The notes under the pieces: generated by a model
Database searches by the model: none
Told to the model about the DNA's origin: nothing
Seen by the model: only the letters and a program-made list of their open reading frames with translations
Made by a program: the position numbers and the translations under genes
NCBI GenBank assembly: GCA_013177805.1
Contig: JABLXU010000006.1
Coordinates: 62,001-126,000, forward strand
DNA from: Candidatus Omnitrophota bacterium
GTDB lineage: Bacteria > Hinthialibacterota > Hinthialibacteria > Hinthialibacterales > Hinthialibacteraceae
Length of the DNA: 64,000 nucleotides
Reading direction: 5' to 3'
Shown here: in pieces, positions 28,302-36,574 of the stretch
Position numbering within the stretch: position 1 is the first letter of the stretch
Layout of the letters: the number at the start of each line of letters is the position of its first letter

Positions 28302-29003
28302 TTACAGCAGGTATTTCTGCGCTTTGCTCAGTTCCTCGTCGAACCGGCGCATCCAGGATTTCACCCGCTGGCGGGTGGCGAAGAGCAGTTCGTCCTTGCT
28401 GATGGCCTTGAGGAAGGGCAGGTTGCGTTCGTCCATGCAATCGTACACATCGTCGAGGAGATCGGGCATGTTGATCTCCACGGCGCCCTTGGCGAGCGCG
28501 TCCTTGCGGGTTTTGGAATGCTCGTACCGGGTGAACTTGTCGGCGTCGCCGAAGTAGAGGTTCTTGACGACGACGTAATCCGTGGGGACGTCCTTGAACG
28601 CCTCCATCGTCAGCCGCAGCACTTCAATGCTGTCCTTGAGCCGCGAGATCACCACCACCAGCGTGGCCCGCGCGCCCAATTCAGCCAGCGCGTCGCCGAT
28701 ATCCACTTCCTGGAAGAGCCGCTCCAGCGATGTGCCCACCCCGGCGGGCAGATCCACCAGCACGTTGCGGTCGCCGGTCGCCAGTTCGTTGAAGACCGGG
28801 TCGATGCCTCCCTGGCTCATCACATCCACGCGCTTGACGGGATGGATGGAATCGTAATACCGGAACAGATGCGGATTGCGATGATCGCTGTCAAATGCCG
28901 TGTAATGCCGTTCCTGCCGGATCGACCAATCCAACAACGCCCGGGCGGTAGTGGATTTGCCGATGCCGCCTTTGTCACCGTGAACCAGAATCAACCGTTT
29001 CAT
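28302..29003 (-). CDS. Orphan ParA/MinD-type P-loop ATPase
   Basis: 233 residues from ATG 29003, which has TTGGAGGT upstream. The N-terminus has a deviant Walker A (LVHGDKGGIGKSTTARALLD), a switch-type FDSDHRNPH, and NVLVDLPAGVGTSLERLF, typical of ParA/CobQ-like ATPases. The remainder (VVVISRLKDSIEVLRLTMEA, VVKNLYFGDADKFTRYEHSK) is similar to chromosomal proteins of unknown role. No ParB, centromere repeats, chemotaxis, secretion-positioning or capsule gene adjoins it, so the cargo is unknown. It lies 218 bp downstream of the GH127 gene on the same strand. Confidence 0.8.
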   Translation of the reverse strand: MKRLILVHGDKGGIGKSTTARALLDWSIRQERHYTAFDSDHRNPHLFRYYDSIHPVKRVDVMSQGGIDPVFNELATGDRNVLVDLPAGVGTSLERLFQEVDIGDALAELGARATLVVVISRLKDSIEVLRLTMEAFKDVPTDYVVVKNLYFGDADKFTRYEHSKTRKDALAKGAVEINMPDLLDDVYDCMDERNLPFLKAISKDELLFATRQRVKSWMRRFDEELSKAQKYLL

Positions 29004-29220
29004 GAAAACCTCCAACTTATCCCACAACCCTCGATCGACATTTCCCACGAACGGGACTCACGTTCCGGGCGGGGAAAATCGCGGATTCGCAGGGCGCGGC
29101 CGGCCGCCGGCGCCTGTAGGATGATGATATTCTTGTAGGGTACACTATAAGAAAAAACCAGAATCCCGCAAGGTCCTGCCTTCGCCGTTTATCCCCGGTT
29201 CCGCTGAATCCTGCAGTGCC

Positions 29221-31224
29221 TTACCCGGTCTTCTTGGGCAGAACGATTTCCTCGAGCCAAATGGGCGATGGCGAGAGAGAGACCGGCAGCCAGACCTTCA
29301 TGGCGCCTTCGCCCCGGTGCGCCCAGGCAAAGTAGGGAATCAGCGTGATATCCGGGATTATTACGTCTTCACGGGCCCGGGAAGGCTCATCCCGCGCAAC
29401 CGAACCGCGGATCACCACGACGCCGCCCAACATGTATTTCCGGAAGACGGTTTCAAACGTCATATTTCCGGGAATTGTCACGCGGTCGAGGCCGGGATTG
29501 TTATCCACCCATTCGGCGCAATAAACCACCGGTCCACGTTCGAGAGCCACCTTGCCGCGGTTCTCTGCCACCTTGGCATGGCACTGGACGCGGCGCACCG
29601 GCATGGGGAGGTCCAGTTCCACGGTGTCGCCATCCGCCCAAACGCGGCGCAGGAGGAAGTAGCCTTGCTCCAGCGGAGGCACCATGGAAGTGCGGTTGAC
29701 AGAAAGCAGCACCGGTCCGGCGGGTTCATCCACGTAAGTGTACAGATCGCCGGGAACCGGGCGGTTCCGCGCCCAGCCGGGCACACGCACCCGCAGCGTG
29801 AATTCTACGGGCGCGGCGGTGTGGACGGTGATCCGCACGCGGCCGTCCCAGGGATAACGGGTAGCCTGCCGCAGGCGGATGGCCTGCCCGGCCAGGGGAA
29901 TCGAAGCCTCGCCTTGCAGAAAGAGGTTCACGTAAATGGAGTCGTCTTTCCGGGCGTACACATACCCCGGGATGGAGGGGATGAAGCGGGCCACATTGGA
30001 GGGGCAGCACGAGCAATCGAACCATGGGCTGCGCTTGTACGAGCCATCCGATTCCAACGGATTGGGATAGAAGAAGAGGTCGCCGGTCAGGGAGACACCG
30101 GAGAGGAACCCGTTGTAGAGAGTCCGTTCGAACACGTCGATGTACTGGGAATCGCCGGTGAGCAGGAAGAGGCGGTGGTTCCAGAGCAGGTTGGCGATAG
30201 CGGCGCAAGTTTCATTGTAAGCGGTTTTGTTGGGCAATTCATAATCGGCCCCGAACGCCTCGCCGCCGCTCCGCGAGCCGATGCCGCCGGTTAAATACAT
30301 TTTGGCGTATACGACATCCTCCCAAATCCGCTGGATTGCTTCGATGTAGGAAGGATCTTGCGTCAGTGCCGCGACATCGGCCATGCCGGAATACATATAC
30401 ACGGCGCGGACGGCATGGCCAGTGGCCTCGCTCTGCTCCACCACCGGTTTGTGATCCTGGCAGTATTCGCCCCAGATCGTCCGCAGACCGGAGCGGCCGC
30501 GCATGTCGAGGAAGAACTTGGCCTGGCGCAGGTATTTGGGATCGCCCGTGATCCGGTAGAGTTTGACCAAGCCGATTTCGATTTCCTGGTGGCCGGGGAC
30601 CTCACACAGTTTTCCCGGACCGAAGACCTCGCAGATCAGACCGGCGTTTTTGAGGGCCACGTCCAGCAGCGAGCGTTTGCCGGTGGCTTGGTAATGCGCC
30701 ACGGCGGCCTCATAGAGGTGTCCCACGTTGTAGAGTTCGTGGCTGTCCTTGAGGTTGGACCAGCGCGTGGGGCCGGCGCCGCTGGCGGGATTCTGAGGAT
30801 CGATAGTGCGGGCGGTATAGAGATACCCGTCGTCCTCCTGGGCCGCCGCGATTTTGGCGATTAGCCGGTCCAGGTAACTGTCCAGCCAGGGATCGGGATG
30901 GAGGGCCAGGGAATAGGCCGCCCCTTCGATGATTTTAAATACATCCGAATCGTCGAAGCGGATGCCCTGGAATTTTCCTTCCATCAATCCCCCCGCCTTG
31001 GCAAAGTTATCGATCCGGCCGGTGGCCTCGCATTGGCGGAAATCGTAGGGGATGGTCACTGTCCGGTTGGTCTCCAGGCGCGGGCGCCAGAAATCGTCCT
31101 GCACGCTCACCCGGGTAAAGGGCACCGGCTGCACGGGATAATCGCCGCCCGGACCGGCCGCGTTGGCAGAAGAACCAACAATCAGGGCCCCTATGAGAAT
31201 CCACCCCAGCGTGAAATGTGTCAT
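29221..31224 (-). CDS. Exported GH127 beta-L-arabinofuranosidase-like enzyme
   Basis: 667 residues with a signal peptide (LGWILIGALIVGSSANAA). The GH127 (formerly DUF1680) barrel is clear: PVPFTRVSVQDDFWRPRLET, GRIDNFAKAGG, FDDSDVFKIIEGAAY, then GGEAFGADYELPN with E322, YNETCAAIANLLWNHRLFLL with E338 and C340, and WFDCSCCPSNVAR with C406-C407. In the characterised family the Cys and Glu residues bind zinc and one cysteine is the nucleophile; all are retained. A beta-sandwich follows. Predicted role: removal of beta-linked L-arabinofuranose from plant or protein-linked glycans in the periplasm. Divergent from the FAH-family gene; AAAGGGGAT precedes the ATG. Confidence 0.92.
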   Translation of the reverse strand: MTHFTLGWILIGALIVGSSANAAGPGGDYPVQPVPFTRVSVQDDFWRPRLETNRTVTIPYDFRQCEATGRIDNFAKAGGLMEGKFQGIRFDDSDVFKIIEGAAYSLALHPDPWLDSYLDRLIAKIAAAQEDDGYLYTARTIDPQNPASGAGPTRWSNLKDSHELYNVGHLYEAAVAHYQATGKRSLLDVALKNAGLICEVFGPGKLCEVPGHQEIEIGLVKLYRITGDPKYLRQAKFFLDMRGRSGLRTIWGEYCQDHKPVVEQSEATGHAVRAVYMYSGMADVAALTQDPSYIEAIQRIWEDVVYAKMYLTGGIGSRSGGEAFGADYELPNKTAYNETCAAIANLLWNHRLFLLTGDSQYIDVFERTLYNGFLSGVSLTGDLFFYPNPLESDGSYKRSPWFDCSCCPSNVARFIPSIPGYVYARKDDSIYVNLFLQGEASIPLAGQAIRLRQATRYPWDGRVRITVHTAAPVEFTLRVRVPGWARNRPVPGDLYTYVDEPAGPVLLSVNRTSMVPPLEQGYFLLRRVWADGDTVELDLPMPVRRVQCHAKVAENRGKVALERGPVVYCAEWVDNNPGLDRVTIPGNMTFETVFRKYMLGGVVVIRGSVARDEPSRAREDVIIPDITLIPYFAWAHRGEGAMKVWLPVSLSPSPIWLEEIVLPKKTG

Positions 31225-31385
31225 ATCCCCTTTCCCCTTTCCTGGAACAGATGGCTGACGGGGTCCGGAAGCCTTCGAACCCGCCGGTCCCCGCTGTTCT
31301 GAGACGAGAATCTATGTTATACCTATTTTTGCCGGTTGATGAAATACGCGGCGGCCATTTCCAACCAATCAAGGAGGCGGAGCTC

Positions 31386-32228
31386 ATGACGATGTCACGG
31401 CGGGCGTTTGTGGGAGGACTGGCGGGAATGACCGTGCTGGCGCGGACCGGATCGGCCCAGGATCCAGCCGCGCCGGCGGTTCAGCGCTATGTCCGGTTTC
31501 TGACGGGCGAGCGGGTGGTCTATGGGTTGGTGGACCAGGAGACGGTATACGAGTTGCGGGGATCCATCTTCGAGTCGCCGGCGCGCACGGGATTGATGTA
31601 TCCCTTCAGCAAGGTGAAGCTCCTGGTTCCCTGCGAGCCGACCAAGGTGCTGGCGGTGGGGCGGAACTACGCGAGCCACCTCGGCGAATTGCCTCCCCCG
31701 GCGAATCCCGAACTGTTTTACAAACCGCTGACCTCGCTGCTCGATCCCGAGGGGACTATCATCATTCCCCCCGGAACCCAGGATTGCCACTTCGAAGGCG
31801 AGCTGGTAGCGGTGATCGGCAAGAAGGCCAAGAACGTTTCGGTGGAGGAAGCGAAGACCTGCATTTTCGGGGTGACCTGCGGCAATGACGTCTCCGCGCG
31901 CGATTTCCAGGCCAACGACATGCAATGGTGGCGCGCCAAGGGATCGGACACCTTCGGACCGCTGGGTCCGATGATCGTCCGCGGGTTGGACTACGGCAAT
32001 CTCCTCCTGACCACGCGGCTCAACGGTGAAGTGAAACAGCAGCAGAGCACCCGCGATTTGATTTTCGACCTGCCCACGATCGTCAGCTTCACCAGCCGGT
32101 ATGTCACGTTGCTGCCGGGAGACGTGATTTACACGGGCACGCCGGGATCCACCTCGGCCATGAAATCCGGCGATGTGGTGGAAGTGGAGATCGAGGGGAT
32201 CGGCGTCTTGCGGAACACGGTGAAATAA
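31386..32228 (+). CDS. Fumarylacetoacetate hydrolase-family protein with Tat signal
   Basis: 280 residues from ATG 31386, with AAGGAGGCGGAG upstream; an upstream extension to 31218 is not supported. The N-terminus MTMSRRAFVGGLAGMTVLAR is a twin-arginine signal ending near SAQD. The catalytic domain has KVLAVGRNYASHLGE, the metal ligands in DCHFEGELVAVIG, GVTCGNDVSARDFQ, KGSDTFGPLGPMIV and PGDVIYTGTPGSTSAMKSGD. This is the fold used for C-C bond hydrolysis, decarboxylation or 2-keto-3-deoxy sugar acid dehydration, including sugar-acid pathway enzymes. Members are normally cytoplasmic, so export is unusual. With exported sugar enzymes nearby, a role on sugar-acid-derived diketones is possible but unproven. 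Confidence 0.87.
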   Translation: MTMSRRAFVGGLAGMTVLARTGSAQDPAAPAVQRYVRFLTGERVVYGLVDQETVYELRGSIFESPARTGLMYPFSKVKLLVPCEPTKVLAVGRNYASHLGELPPPANPELFYKPLTSLLDPEGTIIIPPGTQDCHFEGELVAVIGKKAKNVSVEEAKTCIFGVTCGNDVSARDFQANDMQWWRAKGSDTFGPLGPMIVRGLDYGNLLLTTRLNGEVKQQQSTRDLIFDLPTIVSFTSRYVTLLPGDVIYTGTPGSTSAMKSGDVVEVEIEGIGVLRNTVK

Positions 32229-32386
32229 GCGCCGCGTGATTCAACCTGGCTTAGAATAATACCCCCCTCTTTCCCCAGACTTTGAGGGAGGCCGAGGGGG
32301 AGAGGTTCCTCATGCACATGCTTCTCTTGGAGGAATCCCAAAGGGCTGCCGCACATTACCGGCCGCCATGCTGCGTTGGAATGGAA

Positions 32387-33823
32387 TCAGCCGATCGTCT
32401 CCGGGACCACAAACGGCGGCCGGTAATAGCGGGTCAACATGTCGTTGGCTTGGATATCATTGGTGATGGTCTCGGTGGCCGGATCGATTTCCAATTTGCG
32501 GCCCAAGAAGTAGGCGGTATCTTCCAGTTTCACTCCGTTCATCACCAGGTGTTGTTTCATGCGTTCAAAGGCCTCTTGAGCGCCGGCGTTGTCCCCGAAG
32601 GGTTGGATCGACGACGAAAACGGCACGGGTTGTCCCAGGCGGTACGAAATGTTCGCCAGATGGCAGAGCGCGGCAGAATAGTGGCCTTCCAGGATATCGG
32701 CGTTCAGATCGGATGATTTCCGGCTGCGGACCGCGGCGATGAAGTTTTGGAAATGGCCGCCGCCGGGTCCCAGTTGGACATCCACTTCCGGCAGATCGTG
32801 CGGCTGGCCGCCTTCCTTCGGGATGAATTTGCCATTGACGACCGTACCGGCTTCGAAATGCATGACATCGTCGCTGCCGTCCGCACCCATGTAGGTGTCG
32901 GTGGGGAGTCCCCGGACTTCGAAGATCAGCTGGGTGGTCCCGTAATCCATGAGCACCACTTGGGTGTTCGCGGTCTGGCCCTGGTCGATATAGCCGAAGC
33001 GGCCGCCGACACAGATCACGCTCTTAGGCAGGGTGGCCCCGGGGATCATCCAGCGGGCGATGTCCATCTGATGCACGCCTTGATTGCCGATGTCGCCGTT
33101 GCCGAAGTCCCAGAACCAATGCCAGTTGTAGTGGACCAGGTTCGCGTTGTAGAACTGATCCGGCGCGGGTCCCAGCCACAGGTCATAATCCAATTCCGCG
33201 GGGGGGTCGGTGTTGGGTTTGAAGCCGATACTGTCGCGCCGTTTGTACACAAGGCCGCGGGAGATCACCAGTTGGCCGAAGGTGCCCTTTTTCGCGTGTT
33301 CGGCCAGTTGCCACCATCCGCGGCTGCTGCGGCCTTGGGTGCCGTGCTGGACGATGCGGTTGTAATAGCGGGCGGCTTGCACGCACACCCGGCCTTCGCG
33401 CACGTTGTGGCTGCACGGCTTTTCGACATAAACATCCTTGCCCGCCTGGCATCCCCAAATCGTGGAAAGTGAATGCCAATGATTGGTGCTGGCGATGCTG
33501 AGCACGTCGATGTCTTTGTCTTCCAACGCGCGGCGGATATCCTGATAGGTCTTGGGGGTTTTCCCGCCCAGTTTCTCTACTTGCTTGATCCGGTTTTCAA
33601 AGGTCCGGGCGTCAGGATCCACCAGGCAGACCACCTGCACGCCACCGATCCGCATGAATTCGTTGATATGATCGCCGCCCCGGCCGTGGATGCCGGAAAC
33701 CGCCACGCGGATCAGGTCGTTGGCGCCCAACACTGTCCGTCCGGCCTGAGTTCCGCTGATCGCAAAGACGGCTCCCGCCGTCAAGGAACGCTGCAGAAAT
33801 GATCTTCGGGGTATCGGGGTCAT
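32387..33823 (-). CDS. Tat-exported Gfo/Idh/MocA oxidoreductase
   Basis: 478 residues from ATG 33823, preceded by AAAGGAGTGG. Twin-arginine signal: PRRSFLQRSLTAGAVFAISG. The Rossmann domain begins IRVAVSGIHGRGGDHINEF (G-x-G-x-x-G variant), with LVDPDARTFE, IDVLSIASTNHWHS and the EKP motif DVYVEKPCSHNVREG that marks the family. The C-terminal alpha/beta domain contains NWHWFWDFGNGDIGNQGVHQ with a candidate catalytic histidine, and GTTQLIFEVRG. It probably binds NAD(P) tightly and oxidises or epimerises a sugar outside the cytoplasm, as known for exported members. Convergent with the FAH gene. A second exported family member lies at 62302, though only about a fold-level match. Confidence 0.9.
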   Translation of the reverse strand: MTPIPRRSFLQRSLTAGAVFAISGTQAGRTVLGANDLIRVAVSGIHGRGGDHINEFMRIGGVQVVCLVDPDARTFENRIKQVEKLGGKTPKTYQDIRRALEDKDIDVLSIASTNHWHSLSTIWGCQAGKDVYVEKPCSHNVREGRVCVQAARYYNRIVQHGTQGRSSRGWWQLAEHAKKGTFGQLVISRGLVYKRRDSIGFKPNTDPPAELDYDLWLGPAPDQFYNANLVHYNWHWFWDFGNGDIGNQGVHQMDIARWMIPGATLPKSVICVGGRFGYIDQGQTANTQVVLMDYGTTQLIFEVRGLPTDTYMGADGSDDVMHFEAGTVVNGKFIPKEGGQPHDLPEVDVQLGPGGGHFQNFIAAVRSRKSSDLNADILEGHYSAALCHLANISYRLGQPVPFSSSIQPFGDNAGAQEAFERMKQHLVMNGVKLEDTAYFLGRKLEIDPATETITNDIQANDMLTRYYRPPFVVPETIG

Positions 33824-34006
33824 AATCCACTCCTTTGTCCTCACTCCCATTCTCCGGGGAATTCGAAGTCATCGTTTCTTCCGGCTCATCCGCAATCTCC
33901 CTTCAAACCGGAAGGTGATACTACCTTATCATATCCACCCGGCCCGCACCAAGCCGGTTTACGGAATTTATACTGAATAGCCCCCGGGGAAGCATTCGAT
34001 CCCGAA

Positions 34007-34528
34007 TCATTTTTCTTTTTTCCAGTAAAACGAGGGCAAGGCAAAGCCGAAGAGGGTCAAGGCGCTGAGCCAGCCCAACACCAGATACGGCCAATACGTG
34101 GCGATCAGCGCGCCCGCGGTGGGCAGAATGGCCACCACCCACAAAAAACCGACCGCTTGACGGATATTGCCGGAATGAATGGGGCTATCCAAATCGAGGG
34201 ATTCGGGCACTTGCGCGAGGCTGGCGTCCGCGATGATTTGTTCCGGGGCGAGGATAAGAAAATACACCAACAGGCGGGCGAATTCCGCCGTGGACAACAG
34301 GGTGATCGCGAGAATCCAGAAGAGTTTGCGGGACCGTTTGGAACAGACGGGGCAACGCGAAATCCAATAGAGGCGGCCGATCCGGTACAGGGCGTACAGC
34401 ACCAGCCACACGCCCAGGGTCAGCACACCCAGCCCGAGGTGGAGTGTCCGGCGGGGCGCTGGAACCGTAACCGTGAAAGGCGCGGCCGCGCACCGGCAGG
34501 CGAATTGATAAGTTTCCGTAGCGTCCAT
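34007..34528 (-). CDS. Small integral membrane protein of unknown function
   Basis: 173 residues. A cysteine pair near the N-terminus (FACRCAAAPFTV) is followed by a hydrophobic segment (LGVLTLGVWLVLYALYRIGR), a CPVCSKRSRK knuckle that looks like half a zinc ribbon, a second segment (LFWILAITLLSTAEFARLLV), a soluble loop (DASLAQVPESLDLD) and two more membrane spans ending near LTLFGFALPSF. No family recognised. It lies between the oxidoreductase and the secretion-operon tail on the same strand. Confidence 0.7.
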   Translation of the reverse strand: MDATETYQFACRCAAAPFTVTVPAPRRTLHLGLGVLTLGVWLVLYALYRIGRLYWISRCPVCSKRSRKLFWILAITLLSTAEFARLLVYFLILAPEQIIADASLAQVPESLDLDSPIHSGNIRQAVGFLWVVAILPTAGALIATYWPYLVLGWLSALTLFGFALPSFYWKKEK

Positions 34529-34578
34529 TCCGCTTTGGCCCAGCCGGATTCAGGATGATACCGGGTATTCCAGGACTA

Positions 34579-36474
34579 TCAGTAACCCAAAAACCGGTAC
34601 AGCGCAAGCAGCATCACGCCCGTATTGACCAACAGGGCGGCTTCGGATTCCGTGTAGGTTTCCAGAAACCAATGGGGATCCGCCCATCCGGCGCTGGCCG
34701 CCATCGGCTGGGTGTGGTTGAGAATGTCATCCAACAACGCGTTCAAATCGTCCTTGAAGGGGAAATCCCCCGGGACGCGGTTCTTTTCCTGTTCCAGAAC
34801 ATACTGGTAAAAATCCCCGTGGATCACGGCCTCGATTTGCGCGGGCGTGCGCACGTGTTCTAACAGGCCGCGCGCCGCTGGGCTGCGCGTATCCCGGGCG
34901 GCTGCCCGCAAATCCTTTTCCCCCAAGTAATTGCGCGCCGCCTCGAGCGCGTCGAAGAGATAAGTCACCGCGTCGCGCTCGATGACCAACAATTCGTTGA
35001 GGCCCAAAAACCGGGTGAAAGGCGTATCGCGGAAGCGGAACAACATTCCGGGGAGCAAGGCGACCTCGATGTCTTCCGCCTCCAGGAAGGGCATCGCTTG
35101 CAGGCGTTGCTGGGGCAGGGGACTGGAGTCCAGCGACGGGATCGCGATCGCGAGAGCCGGGGATTGGTCATAGAATCCAAAAAAATTCACACCGATTTCC
35201 TTCCCCGGCGGGAACAGTTCGGACAGAAAACGCATTTGGGTTTGCGCGAGCATGGTGCGCATCTGGACGGGATCCCCTTCGCGGGGACGAAAACGGAACG
35301 GCCGGTCACGCCGCCGGCGGGAAGGAAGATTATCCGAGGCCAGGCCGCTCAAGAAGGCCGGGTCTTCCTCCCGCGAGCCAGGGGAAAGTGTCCCTGTGCT
35401 GTCCCCGGGACGGCCGGCCACGAAAAGGGCATCGAATCCAGGGGAGACCGAAGCCAGCGCCGCGGTGGCCGCAAAGGGGCTGTCCCAGGTGGGCCAGCGC
35501 AACGCAATTTCGATCAATCCCGCCGGATCGGCTTCCTTGAACGGGAATTCGGGGAGGGGTTTCCAGTCTGAAACCCAGGGCGTGGCCGATTCGGTTTGCG
35601 CCATGACCGTCAAAACGCCCCGGTTTTCGGGAAAACGCACCAGACAATAGGCTTGGCCGGTGCCATTCTCCCGCATAATTTGCGTCAAGCCGCCCAAGAC
35701 CCCAGGGATTGGGGCGCCGGGATAGCGGGCGTTGATGAAGAGCGCCGTCACGGTGTTTGGATATTGTTCCCAGATGGCGGCCTGGGGTCCGGGGGATTCG
35801 ATGCTCTCCGGCGGCGGGGGAGTTGACCACAAATGCGCCAACGAATCAGGCTGGTTGCTGATCCACAGCCAGCCGTCGTCCACCCGCCAGCCCCAGGTTC
35901 CCAAGGGCGATTCGACCACCTGGATGGCCTGGGAGCCGTCCAGGATTACCCGCGTGGCGGCTTCGGGATACGAAGCCATCAACGAATGAATTCCAGGAGG
36001 CACCGCGCCGGGCGCGCCCGGGGCAGTGGCATGGGGAATCGCGAAGGCCGCCACGGCCGCCAGAGGGGCGGATTCGTTCAAGGGAGGCAAGAGAAACAGC
36101 CGCATTTCCTCCGCATTTTGAAAAACTTCGGCCAACGCCGGGGTCGCGCCCTGGGGAAGAGAAGCGGTGAACTGATTCCACACCGTGGCGACGGTCTCTT
36201 GCTCGAACAGATCCGAGAAGCCTTCCGTGTGCTGTCTCCACCGTTTGAGATCGGCCAGCACCCAGTATGGCGCGGTGTTGGGCAGAAAACGTTCGCTGAG
36301 GATGGTCCCGGCCGGCGGCTCGGGCCCGCCGGTTTCCGGGGAGGACGCCTCCACGCCGGCGGCGGGGGCCAAAGGAGCATTCGTAACCGGTCCACCGCGG
36401 AAAAACCAGTTGAAGAGGCTGCCGCACAACAAACCGAGGATGAAGATCAAGGCAATTCTGTAATTGTTTTTCAT
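34579..36474 (-). CDS. Membrane-anchored unknown protein at the end of the secretion operon
   Basis: 631 residues from ATG 36474; upstream codons to 36600 overlap gspD and are unlikely. The N-terminus is a short basic stretch plus one hydrophobic segment (IALIFILGLLCGSLFNWFF), then a Pro/Ala/Gly linker and a large soluble domain beginning LPNTAPYWVLADLKRWRQ. The pattern of a lipid or membrane anchor followed by P-N-T/x-x-x-x-x-x-D-L recalls DUF3352-like substrate proteins, but I cannot confirm it. A second hydrophobic stretch closes the protein (LLVNTGVMLLALYRFLGY). It follows gspD by 100 bp on the same strand and may be co-transcribed, so an accessory envelope role is possible. Confidence 0.75.
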   Translation of the reverse strand: MKNNYRIALIFILGLLCGSLFNWFFRGGPVTNAPLAPAAGVEASSPETGGPEPPAGTILSERFLPNTAPYWVLADLKRWRQHTEGFSDLFEQETVATVWNQFTASLPQGATPALAEVFQNAEEMRLFLLPPLNESAPLAAVAAFAIPHATAPGAPGAVPPGIHSLMASYPEAATRVILDGSQAIQVVESPLGTWGWRVDDGWLWISNQPDSLAHLWSTPPPPESIESPGPQAAIWEQYPNTVTALFINARYPGAPIPGVLGGLTQIMRENGTGQAYCLVRFPENRGVLTVMAQTESATPWVSDWKPLPEFPFKEADPAGLIEIALRWPTWDSPFAATAALASVSPGFDALFVAGRPGDSTGTLSPGSREEDPAFLSGLASDNLPSRRRRDRPFRFRPREGDPVQMRTMLAQTQMRFLSELFPPGKEIGVNFFGFYDQSPALAIAIPSLDSSPLPQQRLQAMPFLEAEDIEVALLPGMLFRFRDTPFTRFLGLNELLVIERDAVTYLFDALEAARNYLGEKDLRAAARDTRSPAARGLLEHVRTPAQIEAVIHGDFYQYVLEQEKNRVPGDFPFKDDLNALLDDILNHTQPMAASAGWADPHWFLETYTESEAALLVNTGVMLLALYRFLGY

Positions 36475-36574
36475 AATGAAACACTCGATCCCGGGCCGGT
36501 CCGGGCTGATCCCGCCGACAGATGGAAAGATGGCCGTGTTCATGGACAACCGCGAAGGTTCCGGTCTCCGCCGG

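Noticed and set aside
32240-32330. C-rich/G-rich hairpin between FAH and oxidoreductase genes
   Set aside because: Pairing CCCCCTC with GAGGGGG is possible, but the loop is long and no T-run follows, so a terminator call is not justified.
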